A stretch of 64,000 nucleotides of DNA from Thiohalocapsa sp963704155 (GTDB taxonomy: Bacteria > Pseudomonadota > Gammaproteobacteria > Chromatiales > Chromatiaceae), in assembly GCA_963704155.1 (NCBI GenBank), contig CAVPHF010000039.1:161535-225534 (forward strand), written 5' to 3'. The translations under genes and the position numbers were made by a program. The stretch's first letter is position 1; every line of letters begins with the position of its first letter. This document shows positions 9,511 through 18,897 of this stretch, one piece after another. The notes under the pieces were generated by a model. The model had not been told where the DNA came from. It was given only the letters and a program-made list of their open reading frames with translations, and did not search any database.

Positions 9511-9641
9511 GGATGACTAGGCGGTTTGCTCGGCAGGTTGAACGCGGCTGAAACGGCAGTCAGCAACATAGCGCAAAAACGCCTTGTACTTCTGACGGCC
9601 TGTAATCCAAAGGACAGGGGACGAGAAGCGAAAACAAGGTA

Positions 9642-9669
9642 TTGCTATGTAATAACTTGCTTATATACT
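9642..9669 (+). promoter_or_regulatory. sigma-70-type promoter for the 49-residue ORF
   Basis: A -35-like TTGCTA at 9642-9647 and a -10 TATACT at 9664-9669 are 16 bases apart. They sit in a short AT-rich patch in otherwise GC-rich DNA. The predicted transcription start near 9676 lies about 38 bases before the ATG at 9714. Confidence 0.6.
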
Positions 9670-9713
9670 AATCTTTAATGTCAGCATCCTCCCCGACACC
9701 TTGGAGGTTCATT

Positions 9714-9863
9714 ATGATTACTGGAATCGCTTTAGCTGCCCTGCTCATCGGCGGCGTCACGACCGCCGTCACTCGCAACGACGAGCGACAGGCGCAAGAT
9801 TATGATCGCGCGCCGGTTATCGAAGTACAGAAGGTCGAGACAGTCAACGCGTTCGAGGACTAA
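9714..9863 (+). CDS. 49-residue single-pass membrane protein, unknown
   Basis: The start chosen is ATG 9714, because GGAGG lies about 8 bases upstream; an in-frame ATG at 9678 has no comparable site. The 49-residue product has one hydrophobic helix (about residues 3-18, IALAALLIGGVTTAV) and a charged tail rich in Asp, Glu and Gln. Expression is supported by a promoter-like element at 9642-9669 and by hairpins after the stop. It is not similar to any family I recognise. A signal-anchored small membrane protein is the most likely reading. Confidence 0.5.
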   Translation: MITGIALAALLIGGVTTAVTRNDERQAQDYDRAPVIEVQKVETVNAFED

Positions 9864-9957
9864 GGCGATTGCCGGAAATCGCCTAAGGCCAGCTCAGATC
9901 AGACGGACCACAATAAGCTGCCAAAAACGACGTCCCCGCTCTATAGCGGGGCCGTCG
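9863..9957 (+). terminator. tandem hairpins after the 49-residue ORF
   Basis: A perfect 8-bp stem (AGGCGATT at 9863-9870 with AATCGCCT at 9877-9884) overlaps the stop codon. A second hairpin has CCCCGCT at 9934-9940 pairing with AGCGGGG at 9945-9951 and is extended by CGAC/GTCG at its base. Neither is followed by a T-run, so rho-independent termination is only possible. The second may also serve the convergent transglutaminase gene. The rest of the gap to 10048 shows nothing else. Confidence 0.4.
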
Positions 9958-10048
9958 CTGGCCGTCGGGAAGGGAAGGAAATAGACCCGCCCGCGGCAGG
10001 AAACCAGAGGGATCTCAGGCGGCCTTCGCCGCCGGCATCCGTCGAGGA

Positions 10049-10969
10049 TCACTCCAGCCGGCGTACATCGATCTCGCTGACGAGTCCATCCGGCTCACCG
10101 TCGCCCTTGAAGCTCTGACGAAACCCGGCCACGTCGCCTAGATCGCGTCCGACCGCCAAACGAACATAGGTATCGTCGGCGACCAAACCGTGGGCCGCAT
10201 CGAAGCCGCGCCATCCGCCGCCGGGGATCAGCATCTCTACCCAAGAGTGCAAGGTCTGCGCGCGCGCTTCGGTGGTACCCTGGGGAGCCGAATCGTCCGG
10301 TTGAAAATAGGCGGGGTCTAGATAGCCGGTCACAAAGCGCGCGGGCATCTGCCAGGAGCGGGCAACGGCGATCAGCAGATGAGCCAGGTCGGACGCGGTG
10401 CCGCTTCGACGCAGCAACAGCTCGTCGAGCGACGCGGCCGGCACCAGGTCCGGATCATGGGTGAACTCGGCGCTGATCCAATCAACGAGATCTTGCGTCT
10501 GCGCCAGCAAGGCAACGCCCGGGCGCCACAGAGGAAGTCCGAGCTCAACCACCTCCTCGGCCTGCGCGAGCTCGGACATTGAGGCCTGATCGAGCGATGG
10601 CGTCAGCACGCTTCGGTGCAGCACATAGTCCCAAAGTCGCGGTGCCTGACGCAGGCTGTCGGCGATCCATTCGGCTTCCCGCGCAGGCGCGATAGGCTCG
10701 AAGTCGAACGGGTTCGCAAGCAATGTCTGCACCTCGGCGGTCATGTGCACGACCAACCGCTCATGCGCGCCGAGCAGCGCCGAGCGGTGCACTTGATTGC
10801 CGAAGCAGTCGCGATGCGAGCCAACCTCGGCGCCGGGATCGACGACGATCTCAAGGCCGGTGAGACGCTGACCGGCATCGTCCCAAGGCGCGATGCGGCA
10901 TTCGAAATGATGCTCGCGCACCGGGGCACCGAAACCGATCCTGTCAAAGCGTTCGATCCGGTACCTCAT
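10049..10969 (-). CDS. transglutaminase-like protein lacking the catalytic Cys
   Basis: This 306-residue protein has a beta-rich N-terminal region (transglutaminase_N type) and a transglutaminase core at about 160-290. His and Asp of the triad are present in LHSWVEM and GFDAAHGL. The nucleophile position reads GTASDLAHL, where active homologues have GVCQDFAHL, so Cys is replaced by Ala. It is the last gene of a three-gene operon and its ATG overlaps the alpha-E stop (ATGA). Families in this context are predicted to take part in ATP-grasp peptide-ligase systems. Here a non-catalytic, possibly peptide-binding role is inferred. A fully active homologue is encoded at 13945-17376. Confidence 0.88.
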   Translation of the reverse strand: MRYRIERFDRIGFGAPVREHHFECRIAPWDDAGQRLTGLEIVVDPGAEVGSHRDCFGNQVHRSALLGAHERLVVHMTAEVQTLLANPFDFEPIAPAREAEWIADSLRQAPRLWDYVLHRSVLTPSLDQASMSELAQAEEVVELGLPLWRPGVALLAQTQDLVDWISAEFTHDPDLVPAASLDELLLRRSGTASDLAHLLIAVARSWQMPARFVTGYLDPAYFQPDDSAPQGTTEARAQTLHSWVEMLIPGGGWRGFDAAHGLVADDTYVRLAVGRDLGDVAGFRQSFKGDGEPDGLVSEIDVRRLE

Positions 10970-11991
10970 GTGCGCTCACCGGTCGCATCGAGTGCGTGAC
11001 GCGGCTCTACCAACGCCGCCTCCAGCAACTCTGGCTCGGCCATATGCGCCTCGAAATAGTCTGCCTGCATCGCGACGCTGAGATCGGCCAGCAGCGCCAG
11101 GAACTCATCGAGGTACTCGTGCAAACCCTGATCGAGCACGGCCCGCGGCGACGTGCCGTCCAAGTGTGAACGCAGGGCCGCCATACGATCCGAGACGGCG
11201 CCGCCCGGCACCAGACCGATGCGCTCCAGCGCGCGTCCCAGACCGTCTACACAGTAGCGCAACGAACGCGGGAAGTCGGCATCGAGCAGCACGAACTCGA
11301 CGACGTCGATGGGGCGGATACCGCCCTGGTACTTGCGCCGGTAAGCCTCGAAGCCCGAAAGCGACTTCAAAAGCGCACCCCATTGGTAAAAATCCAGCGG
11401 CGAGCCGACTAACGTCAAGTCGGGCAGCAGCAAATGGTAGCGGACATCGAGGATGCGGGCGGTCATATCGGCCCGCTCCTGAAGACTGCCCAGCACCGTG
11501 AAGCCATAGGCTTCTCCTCGCATCATCGTGCTCTGTGCCAGACCAAAGAAGAGTGCCACCTCGCGGTGGACATAGGCGTAGAAATCGGCCGCACGCCAAG
11601 GCTGCAGCTTGGTCTTTAGATGACCATCGGCGGACAGCCAGAACTGATTGATGGCCTCCCACATCTCCTGTGAGATGCGGTCGCGCACAACGCGCGCATT
11701 CTCGCGCGCCAGGCGGAGACTATTGTAGAGCGAGCCCGAGTAAGCCTTGTCCTGAGTCAGAAGGTGAATCACCCGCTGCACGGAGACGCGACCATCCGGA
11801 TGGCGCTCCAGGTAGGCGTCGTCGGCACCGACGATGGTCAGCAGCGGAGTCCACTGCATCTCCTCGGTGGCGCCCTCATCGGCCTCCAGCATGAAGACGA
11901 CATTGATATCGAGGATGCGCGCCGTGTCGTCGGCGCGTTCCAGGTTGCGCGCCATCCAGTACAAGGACTCTGCGATTCTGCTCAGCATCAA
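10966..11991 (-). CDS. alpha-E domain protein (DUF403)
   Basis: This 341-residue, mostly alpha-helical protein begins MMLSRIAESLYWMARNLERA, the typical start of alpha-E (DUF403) proteins. It overlaps the ATP-grasp gene upstream and the transglutaminase-like gene downstream by ATGA at each junction, so the three are surely co-transcribed and co-translated. Alpha-E proteins are known only by association with circularly permuted ATP-grasp enzymes and transglutaminases, and the biochemical role is not established. Length is normal. Confidence 0.92.
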   Translation of the reverse strand: MMLSRIAESLYWMARNLERADDTARILDINVVFMLEADEGATEEMQWTPLLTIVGADDAYLERHPDGRVSVQRVIHLLTQDKAYSGSLYNSLRLARENARVVRDRISQEMWEAINQFWLSADGHLKTKLQPWRAADFYAYVHREVALFFGLAQSTMMRGEAYGFTVLGSLQERADMTARILDVRYHLLLPDLTLVGSPLDFYQWGALLKSLSGFEAYRRKYQGGIRPIDVVEFVLLDADFPRSLRYCVDGLGRALERIGLVPGGAVSDRMAALRSHLDGTSPRAVLDQGLHEYLDEFLALLADLSVAMQADYFEAHMAEPELLEAALVEPRHALDATGERT

Positions 11992-13505
11992 TCCGCCAAC
12001 ACCCAGGTGTCTTTACTGCCGCCGCCTTGCGAGGAGTTGACCACCAGCGAGCCCTTGGTCATGGCAACACGGGTCAGGCCGCCTGGTACGACGTCGATCT
12101 CGTCGCCGTAGATGATGAAGGGCCGCAGGTCCAGATGACGCGACTCCAACTCGCCGTCCAGATAACAGATGTGGCGCGACAACTGAACCACCGGCTGAGC
12201 GATGTAATTGCGCGGGTCTGCCTGCACCTTGCGCGCGAACTCGGCACGCTGCGCCGGCGATGAGGTCGGCCCCATCAACATGCCATAACCGCCGGATTCA
12301 GCCACCGCCTTGACCACCATGCGCTCCATGTTATCGATCACATAGTTGCGGTCGTCGGGGTTGGTCATCTGATAGGTCGGCACATTCTGCAGGATCGGCG
12401 ACTCGCCGAGGTAGTAGCGGATGATTTCGGGTACATAGGCGTAGACGGCCTTGTCGTCGGCGATACCGGCGCCAGGGGCGTTGACCAGCGCAACGTTTCC
12501 GGCACGCCAGGCATTGATGACGCCGGCGACGCCCAAGGCGGAATCGCTGCGGAAGACCAGCGGATCAAGAAAATCGTCATCGAGTCGGCGATAGATGACG
12601 TCGACCTGGTTCAAGCCGTGCGTGGTCTTAAGATAGACCTTGTCATTGCGACAGATGAGATCGCGTCCCTCGGCCAGTTCCACCCCCATCTCCTTGGCGA
12701 GGAAGGTGTGCTCGAAATAGGCGGAGTTATAGATGCCCGGCGTCAGCACGACGATGTTCGCCCGCTCCTTGCCGCGTGGCGATAGATGGCGCAGGGCCTG
12801 CAGTAGCAGCGCCGGATAGTGCTCGACACGGCGCACCCGATAACGAGCGAAGAATTCCGGCAGGATGCGCCGCTCAACAACGCGGTTCTCGATCATGTAG
12901 GAGACACCGGAGGGCGTGCGCAGATTGTCCTCCAGGACCAGATAGCGGCCGTCCTCGTCGCGGATCAGGTCGACGCCGCTGATGTGGGTATAGATGTCAT
13001 GGGGCGCATCGATATCCATGATCTCGCGCCGAAAGTCCTTACCGCGATAGATGAGTTCTGGCGGAATCACGCCGTCCTTGAGGCAACGTTGGCCGTGGTA
13101 GAGGTCCTTGAGGAACAGGTTCAACGCGCGGATGCGCTGCTTCAGGCCGGCCTCGATGTGTGCCCATTCCGCGGCGGTGATGATGCGCGGCAGGATGTCA
13201 AAGGGCCAAACGCGCTCGATGCCCTCGTCCTGATTGGAGTAGACGGTGAAGGTCACGCCCTCGGTATGAAGCGTCAGGTGCGCCTCGCGCGCCTTATCGC
13301 CGAGTAGGTTCTGCCCGGTCTGCTGGATGTGCTCCCACATCGGCAGGTAGTGCTCGCGTGGACGGAAATCGTCCTGGTAGAACTCGTGAAAGGCCATCGT
13401 CGACCCTAGGCCACCGCGCCCACCAATTCCGCCGCGCTGCCGAGGCATGTCGGAAAGGAACCGCTGAAACTGCCCGCCCCCGGACTGGAACTGGCTCATG
13501 ATCAT
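11988..13505 (-). CDS. circularly permuted ATP-grasp protein (DUF404/DUF407)
   Basis: From ATG 13505 this is a 505-residue protein. It belongs to the circularly permuted type 2 ATP-grasp family: LEDNLRTPSGVSYMIENR and the C-terminal DLRPFIIYG and SSQGGGSKDTWVL segments are recognisable. Such enzymes are predicted to form amide bonds using ATP. It is the first gene of the operon with alpha-E and the transglutaminase-like protein. The start is uncertain: an in-frame TTG at 13544 has an AAGAGG six bases upstream and would add 13 residues, whereas the ATG at 13505 or 13499 leaves a normal leader after the predicted sigma-54 start near 13557. The N-terminus is Gly/Gln-rich. Confidence 0.9.
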   Translation of the reverse strand: MIMSQFQSGGGQFQRFLSDMPRQRGGIGGRGGLGSTMAFHEFYQDDFRPREHYLPMWEHIQQTGQNLLGDKAREAHLTLHTEGVTFTVYSNQDEGIERVWPFDILPRIITAAEWAHIEAGLKQRIRALNLFLKDLYHGQRCLKDGVIPPELIYRGKDFRREIMDIDAPHDIYTHISGVDLIRDEDGRYLVLEDNLRTPSGVSYMIENRVVERRILPEFFARYRVRRVEHYPALLLQALRHLSPRGKERANIVVLTPGIYNSAYFEHTFLAKEMGVELAEGRDLICRNDKVYLKTTHGLNQVDVIYRRLDDDFLDPLVFRSDSALGVAGVINAWRAGNVALVNAPGAGIADDKAVYAYVPEIIRYYLGESPILQNVPTYQMTNPDDRNYVIDNMERMVVKAVAESGGYGMLMGPTSSPAQRAEFARKVQADPRNYIAQPVVQLSRHICYLDGELESRHLDLRPFIIYGDEIDVVPGGLTRVAMTKGSLVVNSSQGGGSKDTWVLAD

Positions 13506-13567
13506 GTCACCGCGTGCCCCGCTGATCGCAATCGCCTCGGCCAAAGGCCGCCTCTTGGAGATAAAAA

Positions 13568-13583
13568 AGCATATCTTGTGCCA
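13568..13583 (-). promoter_or_regulatory. sigma-54 (RpoN) promoter of the ATP-grasp operon
   Basis: Read on the minus strand the site is TGGCAC, five bases, then ATGCT. This agrees with the consensus TGGCAC-N5-TTGCW at all positions but one and has the required GG-N10-GC spacing. Transcription would start near 13557, about 50 bases before the ATP-grasp ATG at 13505. An inverted repeat (TGCCAC 13579-13584, GTGGCA 13592-13597) overlaps its upstream edge. Confidence 0.65.
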
Positions 13584-13944
13584 CCTCGACAGTGGCAGCG
13601 ACCCTTGCTGAAAGATACCGGCAGAAGGCGCTGCGCCCCTTTAATGTGCAAGTGATCATCGTCAACGCCCTCTTTTAGCGCGCCGCCGACGAATCGAGGC
13701 TCCAACGCGACACCGACAATGTCACTCCTGTCCGACTCCCCCTGCTTCCATGTCCGCACCAGCTCCGGTTCGACCCGATACCGGCGCGTCGGGCGACATC
13801 CAGGGAGGCCGTGATCTGACGACGGCCGCGCCGCACACCCGACCGCTCGATCAAGCGCGCGAGGATAGCGGAACGATTCTTGCGTTGTACTGTTAAAGTA
13901 GCGCCAAGCAAATCCTCCCTGGCCCGTTCGGAGCGCAGCCGTTC
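13584..13944. other. intergenic region between divergent ATP-grasp and amidoligase genes
   Basis: About 360 bases separate the sigma-54 promoter of the leftward operon from the rightward DUF2126 gene. Activator sites for the sigma-54 promoter would be expected here. I see no convincing sigma-70 promoter for the rightward gene and no coding sequence that looks real. Confidence 0.4.
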
Positions 13945-16900
13945 ATGTCTATCCTCGTCGCCATCAATCACAAGACCGAATATCGCTTCGATCGCTCCAT
14001 CGGGCTCGGCCCACACACTATTCGGCTGCGTCCAGCGCCGCACTGCCGCACGCCGATCCGCTCTTACTCGCTGCGCATCGAGCCCGACGAGCACTTCATC
14101 AACTGGCAGCAGGATCCGTTCGGCAACTTCCTCGCCCGGCTGGTGTTTCCAGAGAAGGCGCGGACGCTGAGCGTCGAGGTGGACCTGATCGCCGAGATCA
14201 TCACTATCAATCCGTTCGACTTCTTCGTCGACGACTATGCCTTCAAGTATCCCTTCAGCTATGACGCGCAGCTGATCAAGGAACTGGCGCCTTATCTCGA
14301 GATCAAGGAGAAGGGCGCGCGGCTTAACGATTGGCTGGCTGGCATCGACCGCACACCGCGCGAGACGGTCTACTTTCTCGTCGACCTGAACAACAAGCTG
14401 CAGCAGGACATCGGCTATGTCATCCGTATGGAGCCGGGCATACAGAGCTGCGAGCAGACATTGTCGCTCGCCAAGGGCTCATGCCGCGACACCGCCTGGC
14501 TCTTGGTCCAAATCCTGCGCCGTCTCGGTCTGGCGGCGCGCTTTGTCTCCGGCTATTTGGTGCAGCTGACGGCCGACGTGAAGGCGCTGGACGGGCCGAG
14601 CGGCACCGAGCGAGACTTCACGGACCTTCACGCCTGGGCCGAGGTGTACGTTCCCGGCGCCGGCTGGATCGGGCTTGATCCAACCTCCGGCCTGTTCGCG
14701 GGCGAGGGCCACATCCCGCTCGCCTGCACACCGGACCCGGTATCCGCCGCGCCCATCACAGGCGCCACCGACCCCAGCGAGGTCAACTTCTACTTCCACA
14801 ACAGGGTCAAGCGCATCCACGAAGACCCGCGCGTTACCAAACCGTACACCGACGAGCAGTGGAGCGCTATCGAGTCTCTTGGACGGGTCGTTGATGCCGA
14901 ACTCGCCGACAACGACGTGCGGCTGACCATGGGCGGCGAGCCGACCTTCGTCTCGATCGACGATATGGAGGGCGCCGAGTGGAACATCGCCGCGCTCGGC
15001 CCGACCAAGAAGGCGCTCGCCGAGGACCTGCTGTTGCGGCTGAAACGCCAGTTTGCCGCAGGCGGCATGCTGCATATCGGCCAAGGCAAGTGGTATCCAG
15101 GCGAGCAGTTGCCACGCTGGGCACTGGCCTGTTACTGGCGCAAGGACGGCGAGCCAGTCTGGCAGAACGAATCGCTACTCGGCAACGAAACTGACAGCGA
15201 CGGCGCCGAGCCCGCCGATGCCAAGCGCTTCATCACCACCCTGGCGCGCAAGCTCGGGGTCAAGCCAGATCATGCGCAACCGGCGCACGAGGACGTCTTC
15301 TACTACCTCTGGAAGGAGGCGCGCCTGCCCGCCAACGTCGATGCGCTCGACAGCAAGCTCAAGGACCCAATCGAGCGTGCCCGCATCGCCCGAGTCTTTA
15401 ATCAGGGGCTGGAGCGCGTGGTGGGTTACGCGCTGCCGTTGCGCTGGGCCGGTCTCACCCTCGGCGCCAAGGGCGGCGGCTGGGTCAGCGGGAAATGGGC
15501 GCTGCGCGACGGTAACCTGTTCCTGATCCCCGGCGACTCGCCCATGGGCTTCCGGCTACCGCTGGACGCGCTGCCTCACGTGCCAGACGCCGAGCTGGAC
15601 ACACACCCGGAACGCGATCCGTTCGAACCGGTCGCACCACCCAACTCACCCCGCCTGCATCGGCCTTATGATGAGATCGCACGCCGCTACGGGACTCTCA
15701 TCGAGCCCGACCAACCGCGTCAGCTAGTCAGGGAACAAGGATTCGACCCAAGCGCGCTAGCCCGCCGCTACGGCCGGGTACCGCTCTCCGCCGACCGGCG
15801 CCAGCCGTTGTCCGAGCAGGCGCCACCGCCGGACGATTACCCGGCCAAACTGGTGCGCACGGCGCTCTGCATCGAGGTCCGGGAGGGTCGCCTCTACTGC
15901 TTCATGCCGCCGCTGACGCACCTGGAGCACTGGCTCGACCTGGTAGCGAATCTCGAGTCGACCGCGCACGACACCGGCCTCAAGATCATCATCGAAGGCT
16001 ACGAGCCACCGCGCGATTTCCGCCTGCAGAAGCTCGCCGTGACGCCGGACCCGGGCGTGATCGAGGTCAACGTGCATCCTGCCAGCTCCTGGGAGGACCT
16101 GGTGCGCGACACCAGCATCCTCTACGAGGAGGCACGCCTGGCCCGCCTCGGTACCGAGAAGTTCATGCTCGATGGCCGCCACACCGGCACCGGCGGCGGC
16201 AATCATGTCACGCTCGGCGGCCCGACCCCGGCGGACAGTCCGCTGTTGCGCCGACCCGACCTGATCCAGAGTCTGATCACCTACTGGCAGCATCATCCAA
16301 GCCTGTCCTATCTGTTCTCCGGCACCTTCATTGGTCCAACGAGCCAAGCGCCCAGGGTGGACGAGGCCCGCGACGACAGCCTCTACGAGCTTGCGATCGC
16401 CTTCCAGCAGATGCCGAAGAGCCGGATTGGCATGGAGTCCAGCCAGCCATGGATCGTCGACCGCGTGCTTCGCAATCTGTTGGTGGACGTCACCGGCAAC
16501 ACCCATCGAACCGAGTTCTGCATCGACAAGCTGTACTCGCCGGACAGCGCAGCAGGGCGACAGGGTCTGGTCGAGTTCCGCGCCTTCGAGATGCCGCCCC
16601 ACGCGCGCATGTCGCTCGCACAAATGCTCTTGCTGCGCACATTGGTCGCCCGATTCTGGAAGGAACCCTACCGACGCCAGCCGATCCGCTGGGGCACCGA
16701 GCTGCATGACCGCTTCCTACTGCCGCACTTTGCGCGGCAGGACTTCGACGACGTGATCTGCGAGCTACAGCGCGCCGGCTACCCCTTCGATCCCGCCTGG
16801 TTCGACCCGTTCTTCGAGTTCCGCTTCCCGCACTACGGCGACCTGGTCACCGCCAACGGCATCCGCATGGAACTGCGCGGTGCGATCGAACCCTGGCATG

Positions 16901-17376
16901 TGCTCGGCGAGGAAGTCAGGGCGCAGGGCACCTCGCGATTCGTCGACTCATCAGTGGAACGCATGCAGGTCAAGGTCAACGGCATGACCGATGCCCGCCA
17001 TGCGCTCGCCTGCAACGGTCGCAGAGTTCCGTTGCGCCCGACCGGACGCAAGGGCGAGTACGTGGCCGGCATCCGGTTCAAGGCATGGAGTCCGCCATCG
17101 GGCCTGCATCCGACCATCCCATCGCAGGCTCCGCTCGTGTTCGACCTGGTAGACCTCTGGAATCATGCCAGCCTGGGCGGCTGTAGCTACCATGTGGCCC
17201 ACCCCGGCGGGCGCGCGGAAGAACGCTTTCCGGTCAACAGCTATGAGGCAGAGAGTCGACGTATCGCCCGCTTTCGACTGATGGGGCATACTCCCGGCGA
17301 CATCGACCCGCCGGCCGAGGAGCCCGCGGGAGAACACCCCTACACGCTCGACTTGCGCTATGAGCCGGGCTGTTGA
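13945..17376 (+). CDS. transglutaminase-DUF2126 (putative amidoligase) fusion protein
   Basis: This 1143-residue protein has an N-terminal transglutaminase module (about 1-290). Its catalytic site is complete: Cys in AKGSCRDTAW, His in DLHAWAEVYVPG, Asp in GLDPTSGL. The remainder (about 310-1143) is DUF2126, annotated as a putative amidoligase, with MGGEPTFVS near 332 and a Gly-rich HTGTGGGNHVTLGG segment near 750. The start is ATG 13945 (MSILVAINHKTEYRF), typical for the family. It is divergent from the ATP-grasp/alpha-E/transglutaminase operon, and the four gene types are commonly linked. The system is predicted to make or process a peptide or peptide tag; the substrate is unknown. Confidence 0.93.
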   Translation: MSILVAINHKTEYRFDRSIGLGPHTIRLRPAPHCRTPIRSYSLRIEPDEHFINWQQDPFGNFLARLVFPEKARTLSVEVDLIAEIITINPFDFFVDDYAFKYPFSYDAQLIKELAPYLEIKEKGARLNDWLAGIDRTPRETVYFLVDLNNKLQQDIGYVIRMEPGIQSCEQTLSLAKGSCRDTAWLLVQILRRLGLAARFVSGYLVQLTADVKALDGPSGTERDFTDLHAWAEVYVPGAGWIGLDPTSGLFAGEGHIPLACTPDPVSAAPITGATDPSEVNFYFHNRVKRIHEDPRVTKPYTDEQWSAIESLGRVVDAELADNDVRLTMGGEPTFVSIDDMEGAEWNIAALGPTKKALAEDLLLRLKRQFAAGGMLHIGQGKWYPGEQLPRWALACYWRKDGEPVWQNESLLGNETDSDGAEPADAKRFITTLARKLGVKPDHAQPAHEDVFYYLWKEARLPANVDALDSKLKDPIERARIARVFNQGLERVVGYALPLRWAGLTLGAKGGGWVSGKWALRDGNLFLIPGDSPMGFRLPLDALPHVPDAELDTHPERDPFEPVAPPNSPRLHRPYDEIARRYGTLIEPDQPRQLVREQGFDPSALARRYGRVPLSADRRQPLSEQAPPPDDYPAKLVRTALCIEVREGRLYCFMPPLTHLEHWLDLVANLESTAHDTGLKIIIEGYEPPRDFRLQKLAVTPDPGVIEVNVHPASSWEDLVRDTSILYEEARLARLGTEKFMLDGRHTGTGGGNHVTLGGPTPADSPLLRRPDLIQSLITYWQHHPSLSYLFSGTFIGPTSQAPRVDEARDDSLYELAIAFQQMPKSRIGMESSQPWIVDRVLRNLLVDVTGNTHRTEFCIDKLYSPDSAAGRQGLVEFRAFEMPPHARMSLAQMLLLRTLVARFWKEPYRRQPIRWGTELHDRFLLPHFARQDFDDVICELQRAGYPFDPAWFDPFFEFRFPHYGDLVTANGIRMELRGAIEPWHVLGEEVRAQGTSRFVDSSVERMQVKVNGMTDARHALACNGRRVPLRPTGRKGEYVAGIRFKAWSPPSGLHPTIPSQAPLVFDLVDLWNHASLGGCSYHVAHPGGRAEERFPVNSYEAESRRIARFRLMGHTPGDIDPPAEEPAGEHPYTLDLRYEPGC

Positions 17377-17440
17377 CGGACAATAAACAACCGACACAGC
17401 ACCCTTGTCGACAGCGAGATGCACGCGGAGAAAAAATAAG

Positions 17441-18778
<1,338 letters not shown>

Positions 18779-18787
18779 AGCGGCTGG

Positions 18788-18803
18788 CCGGGGCTCTCCC
18801 CGG
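18788..18803 (+). terminator. GC-rich hairpin after gltA
   Basis: CCGGGG (18788-18793) and CCCCGG (18798-18803) pair perfectly around a CTCT loop, 10 bases after the gltA stop. There is no T-run. It lies between convergent gltA and prsT. Confidence 0.45.
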
Positions 18804-18809
18804 TCTGGT

Positions 18810-18854
18810 GCCGACAGGTCGCAATCAGGCCCTCGCATAACGCCGACAGGTCGC
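18810..18854. repeat. 13-bp direct repeat in the gltA-prsT gap
   Basis: GCCGACAGGTCGC occurs at 18810-18822 and again at 18842-18854, a 32-base period. The short sequence GCAATCA also recurs near each copy. There are only two units, in a convergent non-coding gap. Confidence 0.55.
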
Positions 18855-18897
18855 CGTACTCGCAATCACGGAAGAACAGGCGGCCAGCCGGGCGCGG

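Noticed and set aside
15757..16707. 316-codon open frame antisense to the amidoligase gene
   Set aside because: Composition-driven shadow; the amidoligase is continuous on the other strand.
17377..17440. TTGACG at about 17373 as a -35 box for gltA
   Set aside because: No acceptable -10 at 16-18 bases; the match is partial.
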